From: Nemertoderma westbladi
Taxonomy: Eukaryota > Xenacoelomorpha > Nemertodermatida > Nemertodermatidae
Direction: 5' to 3'
Assembly (NCBI GenBank): GCA_032718475.1
Contig: JAUCBJ010008389.1
Span: 103,568 to 167,567, forward strand
Length of the DNA stretch: 64,000 nucleotides
This document shows positions 33,701-43,735 of the stretch, piece by piece; the first letter of the stretch is position 1, and each line of letters begins with the position of its first letter. The position numbers and the translations under genes were made by a program. The notes below the pieces were generated by a model. That model made no database searches, was not told the origin of the DNA, and saw nothing but the letters and a program-made list of their open reading frames with translations.

Positions 33701-36472
33701 TTTCCTTTTGTGGCAATGTGATATATAAGTCGATATATTTGCGTTACGAAATTACAATTTCACCTTTCGGAATTACGTTACGGAATTACAATTTTCCAAA
33801 ACTGTATGACGTTAGTGTTGGTGTAGAGTGGTGCACTGCGAAACGTTAGTGATTGTGTAGACTGGTACACAGCGAGACATCAGTGTTGGTGTAGACTGGT
33901 ACACAGCGAGACATCAGTGTTGGTGTAGACTGGTACACAGCGAGACATCAGTGTTGGTGTAGACTGGTACACAGCGAGACATCAGTGTTGGTGTAGACTG
34001 GTACACTGCGAGACATCAGTGTTGGTGTAGACTGGTACACTGCGAGACATCAGTGTTGGTGTAGACTGGTACACAGCGAGACATCAGTGTTGGTGTAGAC
34101 TGGTACACTGCGAGACATCAGTGTTGGTGTAGACTGGTACACAGCGAGACATCAGTGTTGGTGTAGACTGGTACACTGCGAGACATCAGTGTTGGTGTAG
34201 ACTGGTAAACTGCGAGACGTTAGTGTTACGTTGGTGTAGACTGGTACACAGAGAGACATCAGTGTTGGTGTAGACTGGTACACAGCGAGACATCAGTGTT
34301 GGTGTAGACTGGTACACAGCGAGACATCAGTGTTGGTGTAGACTGGTACACTGCGAGACGTTAGTGTTATGTTGGTGTAGACTGGTACACAGCGAGACAT
34401 CAGTGTTGGTGTAGACTGGTACACTGCGAGACGTTAGTGTTATGTTGGTGTAGACTGGTTCACCGAGAAGGAACATTAGTGTCGTTCATAATGTATTTCT
34501 AAGTTTTGTTATTCAATATACAATGCATAGGAGCCTTATGATTATCATCGATATAACACCCCCCCCCCCCCCCCCCCCTTACACAAGTAACTGTAGTTTC
34601 TACAGTTACCTCTAACGTTCGCATTCAAAGTATTGTATTACAGTATATTGCCATTTTTATACCAGAACAATATTGTCCTAATTCAATGACACGACCCCCC
34701 CCCCCCCCCCCCACAAATATTTCTACAAATCGTAATGATAAATGAGATTGCATGAAATTTGTAACAAAGAGAGTTTCACTTCTCGACCACTTAGTGGGTG
34801 AGCCAGAATTTTTATTTTTGCTTTCAATATTTAGCTACAAGCGTCAAAAAGTGTCCCGGCGATATTGCACAAGTTCCACCGCAGTTATTCTTCAACCTTG
34901 TAGTGGTGATTTGTTGGTGCTGATGTCTAGCTGGCTGTGCAAGGATTCCAAGGATGTAAAAACATTTTAATTTGGTTAGGAAGTAGCTGAGATAATGAGC
35001 GTTCAAAAAATACATGGTTTTGACAGTACGAGGCTATTTTATTCTATTTAATAAATACACCATAATCTGGAACAGATTGTTGATGTATGAATATCTATGT
35101 AATAGTATGATTAGAAATGTAATGCATTGTTGCCCAGCTACTTAATGGAATAAACAAAATGTTCCAGAAAATGATGCATTAATTAAATAGAATAAAACAG
35201 CCTCGCACAGATGCAAAACCATGCAACATTTGAACGTCCGTATCTCAGCTATATTTCAACGAAATTCAAACTTTAATTAAATTTCAACTTTAAAAAAATT
35301 CCAAAAAACCCTTGTCTTTTTCGTGTATTTCCGTAACGTAATGTTTGTGGTATTAAAAATAATAAATCCGAGGCAAATGGAGTAAAACTAACGAAATCAA
35401 TGTGTTCTCTGATAATTTGTCTCACTATGCTCCACAAATTAACGTTCGTCATCTTCGAAACACCAAATAACTCTTTATCTGGAAAAAGTCGTGCGAAATG
35501 TAATTCCGTAACGATGAAATTCATGAGATGTAGTGCCGCCAAAACAATGTTTGTGGGAGCAAAACGGTTTACATTGCCACTATATTCGATGGATGCGTAA
35601 GCAAATGGTATGTAATTAATTGGCCACATTATAGGCCTAGTGTAGTACAGTAATACAGTGCTATTGGATTAAGTGTGTTAGTTTTTAACCGAGAAAATTT
35701 ACTTCAATTCTCTATTATCCAGATAGTGGCGCACATTGGCAGCAATTGAAAAAGGTGCTCTAGCTCAAATGAAATAAAGTTTAGTTTATTGTTTTGGTTA
35801 GAAAACACCGATCCGATACTGTAACCTGATCCGTTTTCCAACAAAACTAATATTTTGCATCAGCGGTAATTTTGTGACATATTGGCCTGGTATCATAAAG
35901 TTATCGTAAAGTTACGTTAACATAATGTGAGAAACCCATTCTCCTTACTGTACACAGTAAATTGCATTATTTTTAATTAATTTTACTTTAATGAATTTAA
36001 ATTTCTTAATGAATTTTAATTCTAAAATTTTATAGATAATACATGCGGCGATGTAGACTGAAGCTTATACTGAAGTTAGGTTTAACACCACAAGTGTGAG
36101 TATTTAGTACGTATGTATGATTTGTGGTACCGTTACGAATGAAACAATGGCAAACATATTTAGCGTAAATTAAGGCAAATTTAACAATAAAAAAGGTTTC
36201 AATTCATGGTGTTTGTATTTCAGTGTCAACGCGAGATTGCCGCAGGTACCGCAGAGTCTGTCGACCTACAGATTGAAGCTACGAATAACGGACGCCGACC
36301 TGGGTTCCGAGTGTCTATACCTCTACCGGGAACCAACTCGGATTCGAGTGTCGCAAAGATTGTCTGCGACCCCATCTACCTGCCGGGTGGCGGCGATCAG
36401 TCTGCTGCTCCAGTAATGTCTCCCATTGTAGTCCTGGTTGCCATGGCTGCTTTATTTACTCTAATCCACTAA
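25999..36472 (+). CDS. Gene copy A: secreted, probably GPI-anchored protein (5 exons)
   Basis: The five exons join to 975 coding bases and 324 residues: 25999-26238, 31419-31566, 32265-32359, 32731-32973 and 36224-36472, all with GT-AG introns. The protein has a signal peptide (cleavage near residue 19-20), an acidic N-terminus and a Gly/Ala-rich basic segment. A cysteine-containing beta-rich body follows (KCVQLEW, HLCCLF, NLKCNIEF), then a small-residue stretch (GGGDQSAAP) and a C-terminal hydrophobic tail with nothing after it. That ending suggests a GPI anchor. The paralogue at 55817 has the same exon sizes and phases, which strongly supports the model. I do not recognise the family. A cell-surface or adhesion role is inference only. 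Confidence 0.8.
26674..27836. repeat. Right arm of the large inverted repeat, in intron 1 of copy A
   Basis: It is the inverse of 22763-24078. It ends TGGCTCGCCCCACA, holds six CTAGCGG/CTAGAGGGC-type words and a (GAC)n tract at about 27700-27772, and has an internal ~315-bp tandem duplication (about 27090-27700) not seen in the left arm. Confidence 0.75.
27920..28208 (-). mobile_element. tRNA-derived SINE
   Basis: On the minus strand the head contains ATGGTGTAGTGG (A-box-like) and, about 40 bp on, GTGGGTTCGATCC (B box), the spacing of an RNA polymerase III promoter inside a tRNA. A non-tRNA body follows and a simple TTTACTTTACTTTTACTTTT tail ends it. The cloverleaf is degenerate, so this is a SINE rather than a tRNA gene. 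It lies in intron 1 of copy A. Confidence 0.7.
28299..29366. mobile_element. Palindromic pair of MITE-like elements
   Basis: Two ~340-bp arms (28299-28638 and 29022-29366) are inverse copies around a ~380-bp centre. Each arm has GTGGGG-type termini (GTGGGGCGAGCCACGAAG and GTGGGGCCTTCGCGCAGC), a CATATGGGTGCCATTGG segment and short GAC/GTC runs. The centre holds three copies of a CCTAGGCACCGG unit (28655-28710). Part of it (about 28848-28950) recurs inverted at about 30376-30473. Confidence 0.65.
29499..29740 (+). mobile_element. Diverged copy of the GGGGCGAGCC family
   Basis: It starts GTGGGGCGAGCCACGAAAG and keeps the order GCATA...GTTGTGTCTG...TAATAACTC...GAAATC...AACTTGGTACAC seen in the 28299-29366 arms. 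A related end word (GCTGCGTGAAGGCCCCACG) at about 30948-30966 may be its far terminus. Confidence 0.5.
29741..31076. other. AT-rich intronic stretch
   Basis: It is noncoding. 30490-30760 is almost pure A/T with many TTATTA runs. About 30376-30473 is the inverse of part of the 28299-29366 centre. Confidence 0.5.
31077..31219. mobile_element. 143-bp MITE
   Basis: It starts GGTTAACCCATGGAATACTA and ends with the near-exact inverse, TAGTATTCCATGGTTAACC. The inverted repeats are about 26 bp around ~90 bp of unique sequence. It lies in intron 1 of copy A, about 200 bp before exon 2. Confidence 0.75.
31419..31566 (+). CDS. Copy A exon 2
   Basis: It follows the acceptor TTAATTTTTAG and ends AGCG before GTGAGT (phase 1). 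It encodes the FRDVRISGQAAAGGQN and TVQTVDRSWPGPD segments. It is the same length (148 bp) as exon 2 of copy B. Confidence 0.85.
32265..32359 (+). CDS. Copy A exon 3
   Basis: It follows TTTCTTTTCGCAG and ends ATTACA before GTAAGT (phase 0). It encodes KCVQLEW and RHLCCLFDG. Copy B has one extra codon in this exon. Confidence 0.85.
32731..32973 (+). CDS. Copy A exon 4
   Basis: It follows CAATTTTTAG and ends ACTTCC before GTAAGT, 81 codons in phase 0. It contains LKCNIEFDD and a C-x7-C pair (ECLQEDGSKC) that may form a disulphide. The matching exon of copy B is beyond the window. Confidence 0.8.
33580..33795. mobile_element. Probable MITE with GTAATTCCGTAACG ends
   Basis: GTAATTCCGTAACG near 33588 and CGTTACGGAATTAC near 33778 are exact inverses. 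The same word recurs near 35506, and a partial form near 35330, marking another copy in the same intron. Confidence 0.5.
33817..34470. repeat. 34-bp minisatellite in intron 4 of copy A
   Basis: About 19 tandem units of TGTTGGTGTAGACTGG then TACACAGCGAGACATCAG, with CACTGCG and GACGTTAGTGTTATG variants interspersed. There are no unique spacers, so it is a satellite and not a CRISPR-like array. Confidence 0.9.
34559..34712. repeat. Two poly-C tracts
   Basis: Runs of about 20 C (from ~34559) and 17 C (from ~34695) are separated by AT-rich sequence. They are typical of this window's unusual homopolymers and of uncertain length in any assembly. Confidence 0.8.
36224..36472 (+). CDS. Copy A exon 5 (terminal)
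   Basis: It follows the acceptor TTTGTATTTCAG, has 82 codons and then TAA. It encodes the last part of the beta-rich body and the GPI-type ending: GGGDQSAAP, then a hydrophobic tail from PIVVLVAMAALF to the end. An AATAAA-like word overlaps the sequence just after the stop. Confidence 0.85.
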   Translation, partial: CQREIAAGTAESVDLQIEATNNGRRPGFRVSIPLPGTNSDSSVAKIVCDPIYLPGGGDQSAAPVMSPIVVLVAMAALFTLIH

Positions 36473-37947
36473 AAATAAAACTGAACTACCAAAAATACTC
36501 AGATGTTAGACTTTAGACTTTAGTGCACAATTATTGTAATCTTGTATTTAAAACAAATAATCGAATATTCACTTAATGTCGATCGATACATTACATACAT
36601 TCAAAATGTTAAGTAGGACGTACAGTAGTTAAGTAGGATTATATTGTTAACGACGTTAACAGTGCGAAACATAGGTCCTACACGTATTTGTGTTGTTGTC
36701 TTGCTCTTGTTTAGGCCTAGTGTAATATAACCTCCACTCCTAATTAATTTCAATTTACATAATCAGTCGTTTATCGACCTACTAAAATATTAATTTTACA
36801 ATAAATTTTAACAGGAAAATCACAAAAATATTCAGTTTCCACTAAATACATTAATTTATCACTCATATTTATTAATTATCACTACACGATCTATACTATC
36901 ACTCACAATGCAGTTTTATTTTACATAACAAAATTAATTATAATAATTCTAAAAATATAAGGCAGATTATCCTAAAGTTAGCTCTTTAGTCTTTAACAAT
37001 CTTATACATTGACAAGACTTATAAAATAATTGATGTTGAATAATTATTATTAAGATTAAAATATATTATTAGGAATTCGAAGAAAGCAAATTGTATTGAG
37101 TTAGTACAGTAGTATTGGCAAGTTAATCTCATAAACCAGTCTAGTCTAACTTTAGAGTAGCCTTGTTCGCATTGTTCCAGGTTTAGGCCTATAGATTCCA
37201 CCGTCTTCGTTCCAGGTTTAATACTGTAATAGACTCCGTTATCCGTCTCGATCGCTTCGGTATGCACCATCTTACTGGGTTTAATAAACTCCATCGCTCT
37301 GTTTTGTAGATTACTTCGCCATCGTCTGATCGCTTTGGTTGCGTGTTTAATATTGTAGCCTAATTCTAATAGTCGCCACCGTATCGTTCTGGATACATTG
37401 AATAGACTCCATTGTCCATCACGATCGTTTCATTGTTTACGTTTAATTGACTCCGTTGCCTCCTCGGATTAGGAATCCGGCCGGGTTTCGTAGATTCCGC
37501 CATCGTTCAGCAGTTCAGTGTTTTTAATCAAAGCCATAATTCCGGCACCACGATCAACGATTTCGAAAGTAGCAGACAGACAGACTCCGTCAACAACAAC
37601 ACTCGGGGAACAGGAACATACTATACTGTACAGTAGAATCCACTCTAATCTACTTTGCTAAGGTACTTTTGCACTTTATTATCTGTATCCCTTACGGTAC
37701 CGGTATCGATTTATGAATACGGGTACAATAAAATATAAGATGCACAGTACAATGGAAAGGAGCTAAACTAGAAATAACAAATATAGTTACCGTAGAAACA
37801 TCACCTAAATGTTATAATCACTGAAATTTGTAATCTTTAATAATTATGGTATGTTAACACTCAAACATGTTAGGTTAGGAAATAAATATCAGCCCAATTT
37901 AGATTCTTTACCTTGTCTAAAGTTACAGAAAGGCCATGATAATAAAA
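36473..37947. other. Region between copy A and the BEL nest, with coding-like repeats
   Basis: 36473-37020 is AT-rich and without genes. On the minus strand of 37140-37560, short frames repeat a D-N-G-x-Y pattern (TDNGVYYSIKP, MDNGVYSMYPE, NDGGIYETRP), each with a similar ACGGAGTCTATT-type DNA word. They are separated by stops and frame changes. They could be old exons or chance repeats. Confidence 0.35.
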
Positions 37948-38509
37948 GGGCTACGGGTTCGAGGCCCAGGCCTTGCACGATTTGCAGTGGGCATCAGGGA
38001 GCTCGGGCGAGTCTCTGAGGCGAGAGTTGGGATGGAGAGGAGGATCGCCAAAACAGTCAACATCGGGATTACAGGCGACGCCCATGCCAGCGGGCGCCGA
38101 GGGCGATTTCGCGAAGAAAAGACCAGGGGAACTAGAAGGATGGAAAGTCACGGGCGAGAGCCAAGGTGGGAAGGGACACAGTGGGTCTACCGGGATACCG
38201 GGTTTGGATCTACTCCCAGCGGAGGACGAGGATGACGACGAGTTCGGGGAGATACCTCCCATCGAGAGGATCGGCCACTCAGACAGGGACTGGGTTTGCG
38301 GGAGAGTGGTGACGGCCAGCGGGGCGAGGGCCTTCTGGGATAAACCCGGTAAGCGGGCCTGGGCGCATGAGGAGCCGGCGATGGATTTCGTGGGGAGCAC
38401 CATCAGATTGAGCAAACAACCGGGAACGGCACCACGGGTAGTGTTCGGAGAGACGATGCCGAGGCGAGACAAGGACATAGATATGGACAGAGACGTTAAC
38501 GTCCAGAAG
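37948..38509 (+). pseudogene. Older element ORF3 fragment, left of the insertion
   Basis: An open frame matches residues ~400-590 of the ORF3 at 48204 (for example GSSGESLRRELGW, PPIERIGHSDRDWV and VVTASGARAFW). It is split by the young element at the AGAAG target and continues at 52005. Confidence 0.8.
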
Positions 38510-39050
38510 TGTTAGCTTATTCAATCCCGCCAACACCCCATAAAGTTATAAGCCGATAAGCAATATTGGGAGCCACGAGATTGGGCAATTAACCAACTCG
38601 TGCCATCCCAATAAGAGTGGGAAGGAAGCACACAATAGAGGGTCAGGGGCCAAACCCCTAACCCAGGGAGAACAGGTGGAGTGAACGGGAATACTCCACG
38701 GGGCGCCAACAAGGGTATTAACCAATCAGAGGGGGGGAATGGCATCGATTGAGTAGCAGTAAGGCCACCGTGCAATATAACCAATAACCTATTAATCAGT
38801 GATTCAGTTATCTCAGTGCAGCAGTGCTAGCGTAGGGTACAGTCAATTAGTTTAGTTAGGGGATCACGGGACTTTAGTTACCGTATCCCGCCTTGTACAC
38901 ATTATATCTATATCTATATCCTATGCCCTATTATTATTATACACCGAACTTCAGAACTCAGTCACTCTATTTCACCCTTATACACGGCGGGGACGCGTGG
39001 ACTAAATTACCACATCGGATAAATCGGGATCCCTCCTGGATCCCGTCACA
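38510..39050 (+). repeat. 5' LTR of the young BEL/Pao element
   Basis: 541 bp, from TGTTAGCTTATTC to GATCCCGTCACA. The gag ATG is 80 bp beyond it. I do not see a standard TGG-type primer-binding site immediately downstream (GTAACTAAATCCGAGC). Confidence 0.92.
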
Positions 39051-39130
39051 GTAACTAAATCCGAGCTGCCGCCCCAGTTAAACTCTGAGAACTACACTGC
39101 TAGCTAGTCGAACTCCACCGAGCAGACGAG

Positions 39131-42100
39131 ATGAGTGAATCGGGCGAGACACCGCCGCGGACCCCGGACGAAGATCAAACGATCCGCGAGGCCGCGACCA
39201 AGCGATACAGGCCCACAACACCGGAGCCATCGATAACGGGCGAACCGGAAGTCCAGAACGAGGAGAGCCTGGAACCCGAAGTCGAGCCGAGAGAGAAAGA
39301 GAGCGAGATGGCGGGAGATGGAGATGAGTCGACACGGAACGGAGAACGGCGCGCCGATGTCGCCGGCCAGCTACCGGCCGAGGGCGACGAGCGGCCCACC
39401 GAAACGGTGGGGCCGACGGTGCGACGCCGGACGCGAAGAGACGGAGGAGAGATTGGTACCGATGTCGCCGGCCAGCTACAGGCCGAGGGCGACGGACGGC
39501 CCACCGGAACGGCGACGGTGGAGCCGCCGGTACGACGTCGAACCCGGAGGGACGGAGGAGAGGTCGGCGACGAGGACGTCGGGGTTTCAGAGCGACTTCG
39601 ACGAGCCTACATCGCGGCCCGGAGGATGATAAAGGACGCCAAGAAGGAAGGGGCGAAGGTAGACGAGGTGAGACTGAGAAAGCGACTAGGTGAGTCGGAT
39701 AGACACTTTAATTATCTAATACGTTTTGGGCAGAGAGAACTAGCCGAAACGAGAGCACATGAAATTGCCGGGGAACTGTTTGAACTATGGGAATGTGGGA
39801 GTATGGAACCTAGCGTAGCGTCAGTGTACATAGGGCCATACTTGGTCGATGCCCGGGGAGTAAAACCAGCGGGTTGGAAGGGACTCGAAGGGGGCGAATC
39901 CGAGGTTAACCCCGAGGATTCGGCCTCGTCGGTCGGAGAAAGCTCCGGGAAGCGGGGGAAAATCAGTAGGTCGGGAAGGCGGGGGAAATCCGTCGTAACC
40001 GATAAGTCTGTTACATCCTCCGCGAAAGGAAGAGCGGTGAGAGAGATAGGTGCCGAATATCGTCTCAGCATGGCAGAGAAAGATCATAGAGAAATGAAGG
40101 AACGGCTAGAGGAAGGGAGAGTGCGGTTAGAGAGGGAAACGGCATTGCTTAAAGAAACAGGAGAGAGGGCCGAAAGGGCTTTGAAAAGCCTAAGGGAGTA
40201 TGATGAGATAGAGGAAAGGGAGTGTAGGGAGCGTGAGGCGAGAGGGGAAAAGGAACGCAAGGAGCGTGAGGCGGAACGCAAGGAGCGTGAGGCGAGAGGG
40301 GAAAAGGAACGCAAGGAGCGTGAGGCGAGAGAGGAAAGGGAACGCAAGGAGCGTGAGGCAAGGGAGGAAAGGGAACGCAAGGAGCGTGAGGCGGAACGCA
40401 AGGAGCGTGAGGCGAGAGAGGAAAAGGAACGCAAGGAGCGCGAAATGAGACGAAGGGAGAGTATTAAGAGCGCTGCAGAGTCGGCCATTAGGGACACCCA
40501 GGAGCGTGAGAGGAGAGTGGCAGAGACTGAGGGAGAGAACAAGAAAATAGAGAGACTACAGAGTGAGTCTGCGGGAGATGAGATTAAACGGGCGCACGAG
40601 TTGCAACTCGTGCGAACAGCGCCGTCTGAAAGCGGGGCCGGCTCGAGTATTTTTAGGGAGCCGGGGGCCGTAGATACATTTATTAATACCCCACTGACAG
40701 GGACCGCACGACAGACTCAAGACTGGTGCGACCGTACGGGCGGGGGGGGTAATAATAATAATGGTACAGTAGACGTTGTTAATATTGATAATACCGTATG
40801 GGACAACACTAATCAAACCTTTATTACAGGTAATGCTTTACATAGTGGTAGTAATTTAAATTTAAATCAGAACGCCCCTAGTATTAATGTAGGAAATAAC
40901 TCTAATATTAATGTAGCTACGCAAAATAATTCAAATAATCAAAATAATAACCCAGATTCGAATCTACAAAATAATTTAAATAACGCAATTACGCAAAACA
41001 ATTCGAATAATTTAAATAATGACCTATGCCCGAATTTACAAAATAATTCAGATAACGTAGTCGTGCAGAATAATATAAATAACTTTGTTCCAAACGAACA
41101 AAATAATTCCGTTTCCAATATGGGTGCTATTAATGTAAACGCGTCGGGCCTGCATAACCAGGAAACAGAGGGCCTGGTAGGCCACGTAGTTAGTAGACAG
41201 GGAGCAGAGGGCCTGGTAGGCCACGTAGTTAGTAGACAGGAAGCAGAGGGCCTGGTAGGCCACGTAGTTGGTAGGGAGGGAGTAGAGGGCCTGGTAGGCC
41301 ACGCAATAGCAGAGGGAGAGGCGGGGGTGAATGGACCCGACCGCAGTAGGGTTGATGTGTCGACTAGAGAGGTATATAATAGCGGGGAGAGAGGTAGCGA
41401 AGTTAGATGTAGCGAGTGGGGGGGGGGGGGGGCTACGAGGACCCCACGACAGAGAGTTAGCGGCGAGAGGGGGGGGGGGGGGGCAAGGAGTGTCCCACAG
41501 CCGTCAGCGGATAATGCGAGGGCCGATATAGGTAAACCGCAACGACCGGCGACGGAAAGTAATAGGGGGATCGCGAGTATCCCCAGCGGCGTGCGACCGA
41601 GCAGAGAGAGACAGGTTGACGTCGCGAGAGGGCGGACGAAGCGTCGAGCCCGATCAGAGGAGGGAAGAAGAACAGTGGGGTTTAACTGGGACCAGACAGG
41701 GGAAACTATACAGCACCCGTCGAATCCATTGGAAGCGCAGGCGATAGGGATGGCCACGTTGATCGATGCTTTGAAAACGAGGATCGAGTTACCACCCGTG
41801 GAACCATTCAAGTTCGACGGGAGTAGGCCGGAAGAATATTTACAATTTCGGCGAATGTATAGTAACGAAATACTAACAAAAAACTTGACGCAGGCGGAGT
41901 GCCTAAAGTATCTACAAGTGTACACGGGAGGCCCAGCATACGATATCGTGAGGCAATACCAAGGAATAGAGGGCGGCTTCACGACAGCATGGCGGGCACT
42001 GGATAGGGAATACGGGCACCCGGCCAAGATCATCAGGCAGACGCTGAGAGGCATAACATCGGGTGGCCTACAGGACAACCCCGTTAGCATTAAGACGTTT

Positions 42101-43735
42101 GCTAACAAAGTCGAAAAGGCGCTAATCGTACTGAAGACGCTAGACGCGCCGTACGAGCTCAATGCGTCCAACAACATCACCACGATAGCGCAGGCACTAC
42201 CGAACTGGCTGCGCAACAAGTGGAGAAAAATCGCCTTCTCCACTCGAGATAAGAAGGGTGCGGAACCAGGTTTAGAAGAAATGTCAAACTTCTTAAATTA
42301 CGAGGCTGAACTAATAACGGACCCAGTCTATAGTGAAGATAGCCTGGGAAAGGGACCAAAGACAGATCACTACAGGCCGAAACCAGAGCACAATACATCA
42401 AACGCATTGCCGAGGCTCAGGCAATCATTGCCATACGCAGCGACGCAGGGGACTGCAAGTCCACAGGCAAACGGAGATAAGACAACATCATGGAACGGAC
42501 AGGGGAACAATAACAACATGAATAAACATAACCCCAGTACGTCCAGTAGGCCAAATCCAGTCAATAAGAATAGTAGGGACTTTGGTACGAACATAACTGC
42601 GATACGCAATGCATTGTATAAAGAGGGCTACGACCCAAAGAGCAAATGCCAGTTACACGCAAATGCGCTTCATAAAACCATGAACTGCAGGTACTGGCAG
42701 GCGCTACCGAGGCAAGACCAGATAGATTACGCGTCGAGCAATAAAATCTGCTCGCGATGTGTGAAGAGTGGACACAAGGCCAGGGAGTGCCAAGAGAAGC
42801 CGGTCAAGTTTGGCCAAAGGAGAGGCCAAACGATGGCAACGAGCACGGTAGGGGCGAAGAAGAGAGGCACGGTGTTACTTGGAGTAGTACCGGTGCGAGT
42901 GATCGGGGAAGGCAATCGATCAGTAACAACATTAATGCTGGTTGATAGTGGAGCTGCCATCACATTAGTCGAGGAATGGGTAGCCGAAGAAATAGGATTG
43001 AGAACAAGGCCAAGCAGAATGGCGGTAACAACCATCTCTAGCAAAGATGAGATCCTAGAGATGAGGACAGGACGGTGCGCAATTGCAGCAGTAGCACCAG
43101 GATGCGATTATGGGGCAACCATCGACCCCATCCAAGTAATAGAGTCAATTAACATCAATGCCAGGCGGCCAACCAACATCGAGGTCGAGCAATACAAATT
43201 CCTGGACAACATTGACTTCTCGATCCCAGACGTGGACGTTAGGAAGGTATCCATCATAGTAGGAATGGACTGCCCGACGGCCCACGAAAGAATGCAAACG
43301 GTCTTCGGCGAAGACAAGCAGAGCGACCCGGTGGCTATATTAACACCATTCGGGTGGACGCTGAGTGGTCCAATTAAGAGCAAGATACCATTCAGGATGT
43401 CGGAGACATCAGGATGCATGTTCGCGGGAACAATGCAGGAAATGGGTGATGAGGGAGCAGAGGAGCAGCTTAAAAGACTGCTCAGACAAGACTTTGAGGG
43501 ACTGAAAGAGACCGGGGTCGGGACCTCGGTAGAAGACAAACAGGCTCTACAAAGCGTGGAGGAATCGATGACGTGTGATGAGGGGCGGTATACAATAGGA
43601 ATGGTATGGAAACTACCGAAGATACCGCTACCCGATAATAGGGGGATGGTACTCACGAGACTTCGTAAGCTGAAACAAACACTAAAACGGAGCCCCGAGA
43701 AGAACGAGTACATTCACAAAACCATTAAGAAGTAG
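39131..43735 (+). CDS. BEL/Pao gag-protease and start of RT, ending at an in-frame TAG
   Basis: The ATG at 39131 opens 1534 codons. The N-terminus has a ~40-residue tandem duplication (DVAGQL...RRRTRRDGGE, about 75-140) and a charged ERKEREA coiled-coil repeat (about 355-440). An Asn-rich low-complexity region (about 540-670) and four EGLVGHVV repeats (about 680-720) follow. The capsid-type domain (DUF1759-like) begins near 887, a CCHC knuckle CSRCVKSGHKAREC is near 1207, the protease LVDSGAAITLVE near 1270 and FGWTLSGP near 1407. RT begins before the TAG at 43733-43735, and the frame continues directly in the next entry. CAG to TAG (Gln) is the simplest explanation of the stop. Confidence 0.88.
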   Translation: MSESGETPPRTPDEDQTIREAATKRYRPTTPEPSITGEPEVQNEESLEPEVEPREKESEMAGDGDESTRNGERRADVAGQLPAEGDERPTETVGPTVRRRTRRDGGEIGTDVAGQLQAEGDGRPTGTATVEPPVRRRTRRDGGEVGDEDVGVSERLRRAYIAARRMIKDAKKEGAKVDEVRLRKRLGESDRHFNYLIRFGQRELAETRAHEIAGELFELWECGSMEPSVASVYIGPYLVDARGVKPAGWKGLEGGESEVNPEDSASSVGESSGKRGKISRSGRRGKSVVTDKSVTSSAKGRAVREIGAEYRLSMAEKDHREMKERLEEGRVRLERETALLKETGERAERALKSLREYDEIEERECREREARGEKERKEREAERKEREARGEKERKEREAREERERKEREAREERERKEREAERKEREAREEKERKEREMRRRESIKSAAESAIRDTQERERRVAETEGENKKIERLQSESAGDEIKRAHELQLVRTAPSESGAGSSIFREPGAVDTFINTPLTGTARQTQDWCDRTGGGGNNNNGTVDVVNIDNTVWDNTNQTFITGNALHSGSNLNLNQNAPSINVGNNSNINVATQNNSNNQNNNPDSNLQNNLNNAITQNNSNNLNNDLCPNLQNNSDNVVVQNNINNFVPNEQNNSVSNMGAINVNASGLHNQETEGLVGHVVSRQGAEGLVGHVVSRQEAEGLVGHVVGREGVEGLVGHAIAEGEAGVNGPDRSRVDVSTREVYNSGERGSEVRCSEWGGGGATRTPRQRVSGERGGGGARSVPQPSADNARADIGKPQRPATESNRGIASIPSGVRPSRERQVDVARGRTKRRARSEEGRRTVGFNWDQTGETIQHPSNPLEAQAIGMATLIDALKTRIELPPVEPFKFDGSRPEEYLQFRRMYSNEILTKNLTQAECLKYLQVYTGGPAYDIVRQYQGIEGGFTTAWRALDREYGHPAKIIRQTLRGITSGGLQDNPVSIKTFANKVEKALIVLKTLDAPYELNASNNITTIAQALPNWLRNKWRKIAFSTRDKKGAEPGLEEMSNFLNYEAELITDPVYSEDSLGKGPKTDHYRPKPEHNTSNALPRLRQSLPYAATQGTASPQANGDKTTSWNGQGNNNNMNKHNPSTSSRPNPVNKNSRDFGTNITAIRNALYKEGYDPKSKCQLHANALHKTMNCRYWQALPRQDQIDYASSNKICSRCVKSGHKARECQEKPVKFGQRRGQTMATSTVGAKKRGTVLLGVVPVRVIGEGNRSVTTLMLVDSGAAITLVEEWVAEEIGLRTRPSRMAVTTISSKDEILEMRTGRCAIAAVAPGCDYGATIDPIQVIESININARRPTNIEVEQYKFLDNIDFSIPDVDVRKVSIIVGMDCPTAHERMQTVFGEDKQSDPVAILTPFGWTLSGPIKSKIPFRMSETSGCMFAGTMQEMGDEGAEEQLKRLLRQDFEGLKETGVGTSVEDKQALQSVEESMTCDEGRYTIGMVWKLPKIPLPDNRGMVLTRLRKLKQTLKRSPEKNEYIHKTIKK

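Noticed and set aside
33817-34470. Possible CRISPR-like array
   Set aside because: The units are contiguous with no unique spacers, and the context is an animal intron; it is a minisatellite.
40939-42243. A 434-codon minus-strand open frame
   Set aside because: It lies wholly opposite the gag ORF, follows its repeats and codon bias, and has no recognisable domain; it is a shadow of the gag frame.
43733-43735. Programmed stop readthrough
   Set aside because: The TAG is inside the RT region and not at the gag-pol junction, and no nearby pseudoknot-like or family readthrough signal was seen; a point mutation is simpler.
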